In this document: one piece after another, positions 52,148 through 61,694 of the stretch
How the letters are laid out: each line of letters begins with the position of its first letter
How positions within the stretch are numbered: position 1 is the stretch's first letter
The notes under the pieces: model-generated
What the model saw: only the letters and a program-made list of their open reading frames with translations
Told to the model about the DNA's origin: nothing
Database searches by the model: none
Translations under genes and position numbers: made by a program
Source of the DNA: an uncultured Porphyromonadaceae bacterium
Lineage (GTDB): Bacteria; Bacteroidota; Bacteroidia; Bacteroidales; Muribaculaceae
NCBI GenBank assembly: GCA_947175425.1
Contig: CAMWMR010000004.1
Span: 1 to 64,000, forward strand
Length of the DNA stretch: 64,000 bases
Reading direction: 5' to 3'

Positions 52148-53154
52148 GATAACTCTATAAGCTCATCTGCGCCGAAATCGCGTACTGCACGCGTACCCAG
52201 CACACTGTCCCACAACATTGGTGAAATACCGTTCCCGGGACGCTTTACAGTTATATTTTCCTCCGTAAGCAATTCACCTGCAGCGATATTCCGCGAAGCC
52301 ACAATACTTTTGCGGGCAACCTCCATGTTCGCAGCTTCGGCTGCGGCAACTTCCTTACGTCCGCTTCCCAGAGCTTCTTCGGCGTGGCGCACGGCACCGA
52401 CAAGCTGCTTCAGCTCGGCAGGCTCAAGAGACGCCTTATGGTCGGGCCCGGGCAAATTACGATCCAATGTAAAATGTTTTTCAATCACACAGGCACCGAG
52501 CGCAACGGCGGCAACAGCCACTTCAGTACCTACAGTGTGGTCGCTGTACCCCACTCCGGCACATCCGAGAGTGGCGAGAGCGTCCATTGCCCGGAGGTTC
52601 ACCGACTCGTAAGGCGCCGGATACTGCGTTGTGCAGTGCAACAGAATAACATTACTGCGAGGAGTTCCTGCCTGCTCGAGAATCCGGAGGGCGTTTTCCA
52701 CTTCGGCGAGCGTGGACATGCCCGTCGACATTATAATTTTTTCGCCCAAAGCTCCTATTTTTCTGAGATACGGCAAGTTGGTAATTTCACCCGAAGGAAT
52801 TTTCCAATAGTCCTGTTTCAAAGGTATGAGACAATCGATTGAAACGAGGTCGAAAGGCGTGCTCATAAACCCTATCCCCGTTTCACGGCACAGCTCGGCG
52901 AGTCCGGCATACGCCTCAAGCGGCAGGTGAATGGCCTTGCACATTTCGAGCTGGCTCATTTCTTCGCCGGTAGTCTCTTTCTGATACTCGGCTTTTGGCG
53001 CGAAAGTGGAAATTACCAGTTCGGGAACGGCTGTCTGGAACTTTACATAATCAGCACCTGCCTCTTTAGCGGCAAGCACCATTTGCCGTGCCATATCCAA
53101 ATTGCCGTTATGGTTTACTCCGGCCTCGGCTATAATTATAACTTTATTTTTCAT
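52135..53154 (-). CDS. neuB: N-acetylneuraminate/legionaminate synthase-type enzyme (NeuB family)
   Basis: This 339-residue TIM-barrel enzyme condenses PEP with a 6-carbon amino sugar to a nonulosonic acid. The motifs are IAEAGVNHNGNLDMARQMV, DYVKFQTAVPE, IPSGEITNLPYLRKIG and HFTLDRNLPGPDHKASLEP. The C-terminal antifreeze-like SAF domain (about 275-335) has KSIVASRNIAAGELLTEENI. The specific sugar (neuraminic, legionaminic or pseudaminic type) cannot be fixed by eye. It is the last gene of a minus-strand operon with the ATP-grasp and epimerase genes, overlapping the former by 11 bp. Confidence 0.9.
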   Translation of the reverse strand: MKNKVIIIAEAGVNHNGNLDMARQMVLAAKEAGADYVKFQTAVPELVISTFAPKAEYQKETTGEEMSQLEMCKAIHLPLEAYAGLAELCRETGIGFMSTPFDLVSIDCLIPLKQDYWKIPSGEITNLPYLRKIGALGEKIIMSTGMSTLAEVENALRILEQAGTPRSNVILLHCTTQYPAPYESVNLRAMDALATLGCAGVGYSDHTVGTEVAVAAVALGACVIEKHFTLDRNLPGPDHKASLEPAELKQLVGAVRHAEEALGSGRKEVAAAEAANMEVARKSIVASRNIAAGELLTEENITVKRPGNGISPMLWDSVLGTRAVRDFGADELIELSYQE

Positions 53155-54121
53155 CGGGCATAAAAACTACATCTTCCAAATATCGTACGGTTGTAACTCC
53201 CGCAACGGGCTCGGCACACTTAAGAGCTTTACCCATAGCATCGTCCACAATCATACCGGGAATATCCGCTCCGGCATGGACGGAAGCCACGGCGCCGCCG
53301 CCGAGCCGCGGATTTATCTCCATAATCATCAGAGCATCGGAATCAAGGTCGTGGATAAGCTGCACAGTAACAGCACCTCTGAGGCCGGTTGCCTGCAAAG
53401 CTGCCGACACTATGGCGTCGATTCTTGAGTCGGCAATGCTTGTTGTTCGCACTACCTCACCTCCCGACACTTCCTGCCTCACCCGAGGGCTAAGAGCGGA
53501 AACACGCCCTGTGCGCGTTTCCACGTAGCAATCAACGGTTATTTCCCGACGCTTATCGTAACGGCGCTGAACAAGATAATCATCAAGTTTAGAGGCAATC
53601 TGTTGCAAATCGTCCTGCGAGTCAATCATCACCAATCCCTTGGAGGCCGAGCCGAAACGCGGTTTGGCGATAAACGTCCCGGTGACATCTCCTCCCCTCC
53701 ACGTTTGAGGAACGGGAAGCGAGGCGGATTCGAACAGCTGTGCGGCGGCAACTTTGTCGAACATGCGTTTTACTCCCTCCGGCTCGCCCAATGGAGCAAA
53801 AACCGGAACGGAGGCATGGTGGCGCACATACTCGGCACATATCTCCACGGCCTTGTCGACAAAGGGAATAATAATATCTATTCCGTGTGTCCGTACGGTT
53901 TCGTCGAGGTGCTCGAAAATATCGGCATCGGCCCAGCGACGCCCAACAACTACTTGTCCTTCACAAGCAATGGCACAACGGGTATCGGTTTCATAGGCCG
54001 TTATATCACACTGCAATCCTCTTGCCTCGCAAGCCTTGCGCAGCATGCGGGCCATGGCAACACGCTTTGCACCGCCGAGGAACAGGAATCCTATCCGGCC
54101 GGGACGACAAGGGAAACTCAT
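53144..54121 (-). CDS. ATP-grasp ligase, carbamoyl-phosphate-synthase-like
   Basis: This 325-residue protein has an N-terminal pre-ATP-grasp fold (IGFLFLGGAKRVAMARMLRKA) and an ATP-grasp core. The nucleotide-binding segment is GTFIAKPRFGSASKGLVM, and the metal-binding segment is LMIMEINPRLGGGAVASVHAG. It ligates an amino or carboxyl group to an unknown substrate. Its position between NeuB and the epimerase suggests a role in nonulosonic-acid or cell-surface glycan synthesis. It overlaps the epimerase gene by 4 bp. Confidence 0.82.
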   Translation of the reverse strand: MSFPCRPGRIGFLFLGGAKRVAMARMLRKACEARGLQCDITAYETDTRCAIACEGQVVVGRRWADADIFEHLDETVRTHGIDIIIPFVDKAVEICAEYVRHHASVPVFAPLGEPEGVKRMFDKVAAAQLFESASLPVPQTWRGGDVTGTFIAKPRFGSASKGLVMIDSQDDLQQIASKLDDYLVQRRYDKRREITVDCYVETRTGRVSALSPRVRQEVSGGEVVRTTSIADSRIDAIVSAALQATGLRGAVTVQLIHDLDSDALMIMEINPRLGGGAVASVHAGADIPGMIVDDAMGKALKCAEPVAGVTTVRYLEDVVFMPDEK

Positions 54122-55119
54122 CGGTTGTAAATATCGGGTTTAAATTTTGCAAGATTTTGCGGCACAGTGAACCATTCCACAGTTTCGCGAAGTCCTTGTT
54201 CCAGATTATGAGCGGGGCGCCAGTCGGTTAGCGAGCATATGAGCGAATTATCGCCGCACAGCCGGTTCACCTCGCTGCGCGCGGGGCGTATACGCTGTTC
54301 ATCGCACACGCATGTGACATCGGCATCCATTACCCGTGCGATGGTATTGAAAAGCTCGCCCATTGAAATTTCCGTACCCGTTGCAATGTTTATGTCCATA
54401 CCCTCTATTCCCGGAGTTTCGGCAAGTGCAATGAATCCGGCGGCGGTATCGGCCACATAGTTGAAATCGCGCGTTGGGGTGAGGTCGCCGAGCTTTATTG
54501 TTTTTTGTCCCGAGGCAATTTGTGTTATGATTGTGGGAATTATTGCACGGGCACTCTGTCGCGGGCCGTAGGTGTTGAATGGACGTGCGGTTACTACCGG
54601 CAGCCCGAATGCGTTGAAAAAGCTTTGAGCAATGGCATCGGCACCAATTTTTGTTGCCGAGTAGGGCGATTGCGGCTGACGTGGATGTTTTTCATCGATA
54701 GGGACATACTGCGCCGTACCGTACACCTCGCTTGTAGATGTAACCACCAGACGGGGTGTTCCCGCATCGCGGCATGCCTGACACATGTTGAGGGTTCCTT
54801 TAATATTAGTGTCCACATAGCTGTCGGGAGCTGAATAGCTGTAGGGAATGGCTATAAGCGCCGCAAGGTGAAAAACCACATCGGCGCCGCGCACAATGCT
54901 ACGGCAAAAATCGGGGTCGCGGACATCGCCGCACACAATTTCGAGATTGTCGTTTGCGGGGACATCCTCCAGCCATCCCCAGTTATTAAAGGAATTGTAT
55001 TGAGCGAGGGCGCGCACACGGTAGCCTTTGGCGAGCAAAGCCTGCGTGAGGTGCGAGCCTATGAAACCGTCGGCACCCGTAACAAGAGCCAATGGATTTG
55101 TATTGAGGCTGTTTACCAT
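54118..55119 (-). CDS. NAD-dependent epimerase/dehydratase (SDR, LegB-like)
   Basis: This 333-residue extended SDR enzyme has an NAD-binding motif TGADGFIGSHL (about 14-24), an active-site STSEVYGT and the YSATK Tyr-Lys pair in SPYSATKIGADAIAQ. RPFNTYGPRQSARAIIPTII also fits sugar-nucleotide 4,6-dehydratases of the LegB/PseB type. LegB acts on a UDP- or GDP-GlcNAc derivative at the start of legionaminic-acid synthesis. Other steps (aminotransferase, acetyltransferase, hydrolase/epimerase, CMP-synthetase) are not in the window. Confidence 0.85.
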   Translation of the reverse strand: MVNSLNTNPLALVTGADGFIGSHLTQALLAKGYRVRALAQYNSFNNWGWLEDVPANDNLEIVCGDVRDPDFCRSIVRGADVVFHLAALIAIPYSYSAPDSYVDTNIKGTLNMCQACRDAGTPRLVVTSTSEVYGTAQYVPIDEKHPRQPQSPYSATKIGADAIAQSFFNAFGLPVVTARPFNTYGPRQSARAIIPTIITQIASGQKTIKLGDLTPTRDFNYVADTAAGFIALAETPGIEGMDINIATGTEISMGELFNTIARVMDADVTCVCDEQRIRPARSEVNRLCGDNSLICSLTDWRPAHNLEQGLRETVEWFTVPQNLAKFKPDIYNR

Positions 55120-55574
55120 GTTTTCAAGAATTTATACACCACAACACTGTTATCGTTGCCGCGAACGTATACCATATCGAGTCGCTCGGAGCTGATATGC
55201 GACAGTGCGACGGTGAACACCTCGTTTGCCGGAAAACCGAGCCACTGCGGAGCTTCAAACACTCCCGTGCCGGGCAAACAGGCATCGGAGCTGTGGGTGA
55301 AATTGAAAGTTATATTGTCCATGGAGCGTGTCCATGTTCCATAGCATTGAGAAATAGGGACATATCCGCCGTCGGAGAGCATGAATTGCACCACTTCGCC
55401 CTGGAATTTCATAAATGTTGCCGTGCCTTCGGGGAGTTCGGCGGGTTCACCGTCGACAGTCATGGAATCGAGATACCAGGCACCGAAAAGTTTACCGATG
55501 TTACCGTCGTTCTGCGTGCAGGAAACGGTTATAAACATGAGTAAAACAGGAATTATTCCAAGCAGTTTCTTCAT
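55113..55574 (-). CDS. Small lipocalin-like lipoprotein
   Basis: This 153-residue protein has a lipoprotein signal (LLMFITVSCTQ, Cys19). A lipocalin-like fold is suggested by GKLFGAWYLDSMTVDGEP and alternating strands to the C-terminus (DMVYVRGNDNSVVVYKFLKTW). It probably resembles the DUF4847/lipocalin-like family of Bacteroidales. It overlaps both neighbours by a few bases, so it belongs to the same operon. Confidence 0.7.
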   Translation of the reverse strand: MKKLLGIIPVLLMFITVSCTQNDGNIGKLFGAWYLDSMTVDGEPAELPEGTATFMKFQGEVVQFMLSDGGYVPISQCYGTWTRSMDNITFNFTHSSDACLPGTGVFEAPQWLGFPANEVFTVALSHISSERLDMVYVRGNDNSVVVYKFLKTW

Positions 55575-57091
55575 TGTTTTTTATTGAAAGAGAGGTGTCC
55601 CGAATAAGAAATTGAAGCGAGTGCGCCGAAATTGTTACCGCGCAGGTTTCCTGCATCGAAAGCCACAGCAGCCTTGAGCTGCAAACCGGGAAGATTGCGT
55701 GCGGGCGACCACTTGAGCTGCAGCATTGCCGATGTATCGTGAAGACGGCGCACGGCGGGAAGACGCCCCGAGCCACCTGCTCGCTGATATGAAAACTTGA
55801 ACAGATACTGCCAGGCGCGTGCCGTGGAACCTTCCATTGCGAAATGCATGCCGCGGGCACGGTTGTGCTCGAAACCCGGATTGCCGTTAAGGTTATAGAG
55901 CGGCGAAACGGGGAACGGCGAGCCTATGCTCATGCCATAGTTGGCGTAGGCACCGTAATAATCGTTGTTGTAATAGTTGTCGCCACCGGTTGCCTCGGCT
56001 GTGAGGTCGGTTCCGGGAGCATCGCCGGGGGCGAAGTGTATGAAGCCCGACTGGTTTGTAAAGTCCACGTACTCAATAAGGACTTTTTCCAGCCAGCCTT
56101 TTGAGGGGGAGTTGTACTGCAGACCCCATACGCCGTCCCAGCCGTTACGACGTCCTATTCCCGAGCCGTCCTCCCAAGGCCACTCGAAGTATGCCGTAAG
56201 CTTTGCGCCGTTGCGAAAATTATAGCAAGCTTTGAAGTCCCACGAACCCAAAGAGCTTCCTTTATAATAATCCTCGCCGCCTTCCATAGGGAAAAACATG
56301 TCCCAGATGTCGCGCAAGTGAAATCCACGGTTTTCCTCTTTCCACATATTTCCTTTTGAGTACCATTTGGAGCTTCCTGCGAAAGTTCCGCCTGTTTGCA
56401 TTCCAACGATAATGTGGAAGGGCATGGTTGGTTTTGTGCGGAAATAGCACCTTTTATATGTGTACCACAAATTTGTGGCAAGTACGCCGTGATAGTAGTT
56501 GAACGTATTTGTTTTAAAACCTGTATCGGTTGTACGGCCATACATTATTTCACCGTCGATCTGCACCCATCCGTTTGTAAAAGGGATATCCTGAAAATCG
56601 ATGAATCCCACGCTTACACCGGGAATAGGGCGGGCACTGTTGCTTCGTGTAAGGTCGCCGGACGAGAGTTTGTCGTCGACAATGAGCGAATGCTGTTCTT
56701 TCATGCCGGCGGTTATATATACACCACGATACTTAAGTTCGGCATACAGCTGCTGCAATCGCGCAAAGGAGGGGCGTACGCTGTGTGTATAGAAGCCGGG
56801 GGCTTCGTAGCGTTCGTAGGAGTTTGCGGAGCCGTATCCGAGCAGATACTCAACGCCTGCGCCCCAAGAAAAACGTTTATCGTAATTCACAGGGACAATG
56901 GCTTTTGCACCTTGCCACACCCCTTTTGCCTCGGTAAATTTGCCATAATTCCACGAGCCGAGCAGATATGGCGCAAAGTTACCCGTGGAGGCATTAACGG
57001 TTATAGAAGCCTCATAATCTACATCGGGAGCTTCAGCAAAAGCCGCCCAGGCACATAAAGCAGCACACGAAAAGACACAAAAACGTTTCAT
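55571..57091 (-). CDS. Wzi-type capsule assembly outer-membrane protein
   Basis: This 506-residue protein with signal peptide (KRFCVFSCAALCAWAAFAEA) is made of alternating amphipathic strands and aromatic residues, as an outer-membrane beta-barrel. Family-like blocks are QQLYAELKYRGVYITAGMKE and the C-terminal QYLFKFSYQRAGG. Wzi proteins attach capsule to the surface. The start at 57091 is chosen because the frame upstream is not a signal sequence. A -7 box (TATATTTG, minus strand, 57098-57105) lies only 6 bp upstream. It heads the operon with the lipoprotein, epimerase, ATP-grasp and neuB genes. Confidence 0.8.
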   Translation of the reverse strand: MKRFCVFSCAALCAWAAFAEAPDVDYEASITVNASTGNFAPYLLGSWNYGKFTEAKGVWQGAKAIVPVNYDKRFSWGAGVEYLLGYGSANSYERYEAPGFYTHSVRPSFARLQQLYAELKYRGVYITAGMKEQHSLIVDDKLSSGDLTRSNSARPIPGVSVGFIDFQDIPFTNGWVQIDGEIMYGRTTDTGFKTNTFNYYHGVLATNLWYTYKRCYFRTKPTMPFHIIVGMQTGGTFAGSSKWYSKGNMWKEENRGFHLRDIWDMFFPMEGGEDYYKGSSLGSWDFKACYNFRNGAKLTAYFEWPWEDGSGIGRRNGWDGVWGLQYNSPSKGWLEKVLIEYVDFTNQSGFIHFAPGDAPGTDLTAEATGGDNYYNNDYYGAYANYGMSIGSPFPVSPLYNLNGNPGFEHNRARGMHFAMEGSTARAWQYLFKFSYQRAGGSGRLPAVRRLHDTSAMLQLKWSPARNLPGLQLKAAVAFDAGNLRGNNFGALASISYSGHLSFNKKQ

Positions 57092-57240
57092 ACAGTGCAA
57101 ATATACACATAAATCCCGATATACCCGCCGCTGTTCATAAAAATAAACAAAATGTTCACCGATATCATTGATTTTGAAAAGAAGTTGCAAATAAACTGCA
57201 GCTTGTTTAATCTGCGCAGGTTTGATTTTTGGGGATGATA

Positions 57241-57272
57241 TTTGGCGGGGTGGTAAAAAATTATTAATTTTG
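57241..57272 (+). promoter_or_regulatory. guaB promoter
   Basis: TTTG (57241-57244), a 20-bp spacer and TAATTTTG (57265-57272) lie 27 bp before the guaB start. It is divergent from the Wzi operon promoter. Confidence 0.75.
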
Positions 57273-57299
57273 CATGCAATTAAACCACACCTTCATATT

Positions 57300-58778
57300 A
57301 TGTCGTTTATTGCAGACCGCGTAAAGATGGATGGGCTCACGTTTGATGACGTGCTGCTTATTCCCGCTTATTCCGAAGTTCTTCCCCGCGAAGTTAATCT
57401 ACAAACTCGTTTTTCCCGCAACATTGTTCTGAATGTACCGCTGATATCGGCGGCTATGGATACTGTGACCGAGTCGCAACTGGCCATAGCTATTGCCCGC
57501 GAAGGCGGCATAGGCGTAATTCACAAGAATATGTCGATTGAGGAGCAGGCCAAACATGTACACACGGTAAAACGTGCCGAAAGCGGCATGATTTACGACC
57601 CTGTTACAATATTGCTGGGTTCTACCGTTGCCGATGCGTTGCGCATGATGAGCGAGTACCACATCGGCGGTATTCCCGTAGTTGACAACGACGGCATTCT
57701 CCGAGGCATTGTAACCAACCGCGACCTCCGTTTCGAGCGCGATTTGAGCCGTAAAATCGATGAGGTGATGACATCCGAAAATATCATCACCACCGAATCG
57801 GGCACCACCCTTGAGCAGGCTGCCGAAATTCTACAGCGCCACAAAATTGAGAAACTACCTGTTGTAGACAAAAACGGCAAGCTCGTCGGCCTCATTACAT
57901 ATAAGGATATTACCAAGGCCAAGGACAAGCCCAATGCGTGCAAGGATAATTTGGGACGTCTTCGTGTTGCCGCCGGCATAGGTGTTACCGGCGATGCCAT
58001 GCAGCGTGCCGACGCTCTTGTTGCCGCCGGAGTGGACGCAATTGTAATTGACACTGCCCACGGCCACAGCAAAGGTGTTGTTGGAGTTCTGCGCGAGCTC
58101 AAAGCCCGTCATCCTCAGATAGATGTAGTTGTTGGCAATATCGCTACCGGCGAAGCTGCCCGTTATCTTGCCGACAACGGTGCCGACGGTGTGAAAGTGG
58201 GTATCGGCCCCGGCTCCATTTGCACCACCCGTGTAATTGCGGGAGTGGGTGTACCCCAGCTTTCGGCTGTTTACGAAGTTGCCAAAGCGCTTGAAGGCAC
58301 CGGAGTTCCTTTGATTGCCGACGGCGGTATCCGCTATTCGGGCGATATTGTAAAGGCTCTTGCCGCAGGCGCCAACTCGGTTATGCTTGGAGGAATGTTG
58401 GCCGGCGTTGAGGAATCGCCCGGCGATACCATTATTTTCAACGGCCGCAAATACAAGACTTACCGTGGCATGGGTTCGCTTGAAGCTATGGAACGCGGTT
58501 CCAAGGACCGTTATTTCCAGGGCAACGAAACCGATGTGAAGAAACTTGTGCCTGAAGGTATTGCAGCACGCGTACCGTACAAAGGTCTTTTATACGAGGT
58601 TGTTTATCAAATGCTTGGCGGTTTGCGCTCGGGCATGGGCTACTGCGGCGCCGCCAATATTGAAGCTCTGCACAATGCCAAATTCACCCGCATAACCAAT
58701 GCCGGTGTTGCCGAAAGCCATCCTCATGATGTGACTATTACGGCAGAAGCTCCAAATTACAGCAGCGGAGCACAATAA
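57300..58778 (+). CDS. guaB: Inosine-5'-monophosphate dehydrogenase
   Basis: This enzyme oxidises IMP to XMP, the step before GuaA. It has 492 residues. The N-terminal [20 protein letters not shown] leads into a TIM barrel, interrupted by two CBS domains (about 95-205; [34 protein letters not shown]). The catalytic Cys308 lies in [18 protein letters not shown], and the flap follows [16 protein letters not shown]. The start at 57300 is the conserved one; codons upstream cover the promoter. Confidence 0.97.
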   Translation: MSFIADRVKMDGLTFDDVLLIPAYSEVLPREVNLQTRFSRNIVLNVPLISAAMDTVTESQLAIAIAREGGIGVIHKNMSIEEQAKHVHTVKRAESGMIYDPVTILLGSTVADALRMMSEYHIGGIPVVDNDGILRGIVTNRDLRFERDLSRKIDEVMTSENIITTESGTTLEQAAEILQRHKIEKLPVVDKNGKLVGLITYKDITKAKDKPNACKDNLGRLRVAAGIGVTGDAMQRADALVAAGVDAIVIDTAHGHSKGVVGVLRELKARHPQIDVVVGNIATGEAARYLADNGADGVKVGIGPGSICTTRVIAGVGVPQLSAVYEVAKALEGTGVPLIADGGIRYSGDIVKALAAGANSVMLGGMLAGVEESPGDTIIFNGRKYKTYRGMGSLEAMERGSKDRYFQGNETDVKKLVPEGIAARVPYKGLLYEVVYQMLGGLRSGMGYCGAANIEALHNAKFTRITNAGVAESHPHDVTITAEAPNYSSGAQ

Positions 58779-58874
58779 TATTAAGCACACTACGTTATAA
58801 ATTAGTCGGCCATATGTTTTTATATATCGTCGGCTAATTTTTATATAAAATGTAGATTCTACCCAACATACCAG

Positions 58875-60797
58875 ATGAAAAAACATTTTTTAGCAGCCGC
58901 CCTCGGCCTTGCCGCAACAGCAAGCGTATTTGCGGGTGATTCCGATCCCGTGCTGATGACTGTGGACGGAAAACCCGTGCACGTGAGCGAATTTGAATAC
59001 CTTTATAACAAAAACAATTCACAGCAAGCTCAGCAACAGACTCTTGACCAGTACCTCGACATGTTTATCGACTACAAGCTCAAGGTTGCCGATGCCGAGC
59101 ACGCCGGCCTGCAGAACACCCCCGAATTCAAGAAAGAATTCGGCAAGTTCCGTGATGACCTCGCCAAGCCTTACCTGCGCGACACTCTTGTGGAGCAGGC
59201 TCTTATAGAGGAATCGTACAAGCATTTTCTTGAAGATGTATATGTGAGCCATATTATGGTGGGCTCTACCGAGCAGGACAAGCAAATGCTCGATTCGCTG
59301 CGCAACGCCATTATCAACGGCGAGACAAGTTTTGAGGAAGTTGCCGAAAAATACTCGCAGGACCGCAGCTCCAGCCAGCGCGGCGGCCGCATGGGATATG
59401 TCACTCCCGGTCGTTTCCCCTGGCCATTCGAACAGGTGGCGTACAGTACCGCCGTTGGAGAAATATCGCCGGTAATGAACTCGGGATTCGGCTATCACAT
59501 TATCCGTCCCGAAAGCCGTCGCCAGGCAGCAGGCGAAGTTAACGCAAGCCACATTCTGATGCTTACCCGCGGCATGGAGCCTGCCGAAGTTGACGCACAG
59601 AAGGCTCGCATCGACTCTATTTACGAACTTCTTGAAAAAGGCGCCGATTTTGCCGACCTTGCCACACGCATGTCGCAAGATCCCGGTTCGGCCCGCAACG
59701 GCGGTAACCTCGGCTGGTTCTCGCGCGGCATGATGGTGAGCGAGTTCGACAGCGTTGCCTTTGCTCTTGCCGACGGCGAAATTTCCAAGCCTTTCGCCAC
59801 AACTTTCGGCTATCACATTATCAAGCGTCTTGAACACCGCGATGTCCCCGGTAAAGCCGAGCTTGTTGAAAAAATTAAATCGCAGATGGCTAATGACGAA
59901 CGAGCCAACCAGCCCGAACAGTCGTACGCCGCAGGCGTTATCGAACGTCTTCACGCCAAGGTTCTTCCTGAGGCCATGAAGAATATTCGCGACATTATTG
60001 CAGCCGCTCCCGGCGGATATGATGCGGAAATGATTAATTCGCTTTCGGCAAACGACATGGTTGTTGCCGTGTTCGATGGCGGCCAGGTTACGCTTGCCGA
60101 AGTTATGCCGTCGGTAAGCCGCACATCATCGCCCGATGCCGACAATGCCCGCCTTATTATTGAGAGTGCAGTATACGATGTCTTGGGCAAACGTATTATG
60201 GATGTTGAAAAAGAACTTCTCGCAGAAAGCAACGCCGATTACCGCAATCTTGTAAATGAATATCGCGACGGCATTCTGCTATACGAAATATCCAACCGCA
60301 ACGTATGGGAAAAAGCTTCTAAAGACAGCGCGGGTCTTGCCAAGTTCTTTAAGTCCAACAAAAAGAACTATAAGTGGGAAAGTCCCAAATTCAAGAGCAC
60401 CATTATTTTTGCCACATCCGACTCGGTTCTCAATCTTGCCACTGCATATGCCGACAGCATAAATGTAAGCGACCATGCAGAATTTGCCAAGGCAATGCGC
60501 GAGCGTTTTGGCCGCGATGTAAAAGTTGAGCGTGTTATCGCCGCCAAGGGCGAGAATGCAATTACCGACTACCTTGGCTTTAACGGCGAAAAACCCGAAG
60601 GAGACAAGAAATCGCGCTGGGACTCGTATGCTTCATATCAAGGCCGCATTATAAGCTCGCCCGAAGAACCCGCCGATGTTCGCGGGCAGGCTGTTACCGA
60701 TTATCAGAATTATCTTGAAAAGCAGTGGATCAAGCAGCTCCACAAGAAATACAAAGTGTCGGTTGACAAAAAAGTTTTTGAAACATTGCGCAAATAA
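58875..60797 (+). CDS. Periplasmic peptidyl-prolyl isomerase with two parvulin domains
   Basis: This 640-residue protein has signal peptide MKKHFLAAALGLAATASVFA. An N-terminal SurA-like helical chaperone domain (VSEFEYLYNKNNSQQAQQQT) precedes two parvulin/PpiC domains. The first is about 120-225 (VSHIMVG ... SSQRGGRMGYVTPGRFP ... GFGYHIIR), and the second about 230-330 (NASHILML ... ARNGGNLGWFSRGMMVSEF ... TFGYHIIKR). A third helical region follows. It probably folds outer-membrane proteins. It forms a pair with the next SurA-like lipoprotein. Confidence 0.92.
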   Translation: MKKHFLAAALGLAATASVFAGDSDPVLMTVDGKPVHVSEFEYLYNKNNSQQAQQQTLDQYLDMFIDYKLKVADAEHAGLQNTPEFKKEFGKFRDDLAKPYLRDTLVEQALIEESYKHFLEDVYVSHIMVGSTEQDKQMLDSLRNAIINGETSFEEVAEKYSQDRSSSQRGGRMGYVTPGRFPWPFEQVAYSTAVGEISPVMNSGFGYHIIRPESRRQAAGEVNASHILMLTRGMEPAEVDAQKARIDSIYELLEKGADFADLATRMSQDPGSARNGGNLGWFSRGMMVSEFDSVAFALADGEISKPFATTFGYHIIKRLEHRDVPGKAELVEKIKSQMANDERANQPEQSYAAGVIERLHAKVLPEAMKNIRDIIAAAPGGYDAEMINSLSANDMVVAVFDGGQVTLAEVMPSVSRTSSPDADNARLIIESAVYDVLGKRIMDVEKELLAESNADYRNLVNEYRDGILLYEISNRNVWEKASKDSAGLAKFFKSNKKNYKWESPKFKSTIIFATSDSVLNLATAYADSINVSDHAEFAKAMRERFGRDVKVERVIAAKGENAITDYLGFNGEKPEGDKKSRWDSYASYQGRIISSPEEPADVRGQAVTDYQNYLEKQWIKQLHKKYKVSVDKKVFETLRK

Positions 60798-60812
60798 TGC
60801 CATGCCTCAAGC

Positions 60813-61694
60813 ATGAATAAAAAAATATTTAAACTTAGCCTCGCCGCTACCGTTCTGCTGTTCTGCGCAGCTTGCAACGGCAGCGGCGAGGCCGTAAAGA
60901 ACAAAAGCGATGTAATTGTTACAGTTGGTAACAAATCGTTTACAACCAATGAGCTGCGTATGCAGATTCCGGGGAATACCTCGCCGGAAGACAGTGCGGC
61001 GCTCGCCAAAGCTATTGTGCGGCGGTGGGTTGAAAAGCAACTTATAGAGCAGGTTGCCTCCGGGCAGGTGGATATGGAAGAAATAGAACGGCTTACATCG
61101 GAGTATCGTTCGGAGCTAATTATGTCGCAGTACCGCCGTGCAATGGCCAGGCAGCTTGACGACAGCGCAGTTTCCGACGATTCGATACTCGACTACTATA
61201 ACAGCCATGCCGATGAGTACAAACTGCATCAGCCGATGATAAAGGGCGTTTACCTTAAAGTTCCCGATGACGCTCCCAACCTGAACGTGCTTCGCAAGCT
61301 TTATCGTTCGGAAAAAGAGTCGGATGTCGACAAAATGGAAAAAGCAGCGCTAAGCTCGGCCATACATTATAATTATTTCCGTGACACCTGGGTTCCTTTC
61401 GAGCAGGTTGAGAACCGCATTCCTGTAGTTTTCGACGCGAAGGTGCGCGAGACTTTGCGTAACCGTAAATCTCTTGAGGTACATCACGAGGGCTTTGTAT
61501 ATCTGCTTAGCATATCGGAGTATCTTCCAAGCGGGTCGGCCATGCCCTACGAAACGGCACGCCCGCTCATTATCGACCGTCTGCTTGCCCGTGAACGCCG
61601 CGCCATGGACACGCGTCTTCGCAACGATCTGTATAATTCGGCCGTTGCAAAAGGCATTGTGGTATATCCGGGGGAGACGGCTGTTACTCCCTGA
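60813..61694 (+). CDS. SurA-like chaperone lipoprotein
   Basis: This 293-residue protein has a lipoprotein signal (LLFCAACNGSGE, Cys21). An N-terminal SurA/PpiC-like helical domain (SFTTNELRMQIPGNTSPEDS) and a C-terminal helix pair (ETARPLIIDRLLARERRAMD) are seen. The parvulin core between them lacks the usual isomerase motifs, so it is probably a chaperone rather than an enzyme. It lies 15 bp after the parvulin gene and converges on dtd with an 11-bp overlap. Confidence 0.8.
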   Translation: MNKKIFKLSLAATVLLFCAACNGSGEAVKNKSDVIVTVGNKSFTTNELRMQIPGNTSPEDSAALAKAIVRRWVEKQLIEQVASGQVDMEEIERLTSEYRSELIMSQYRRAMARQLDDSAVSDDSILDYYNSHADEYKLHQPMIKGVYLKVPDDAPNLNVLRKLYRSEKESDVDKMEKAALSSAIHYNYFRDTWVPFEQVENRIPVVFDAKVRETLRNRKSLEVHHEGFVYLLSISEYLPSGSAMPYETARPLIIDRLLARERRAMDTRLRNDLYNSAVAKGIVVYPGETAVTP

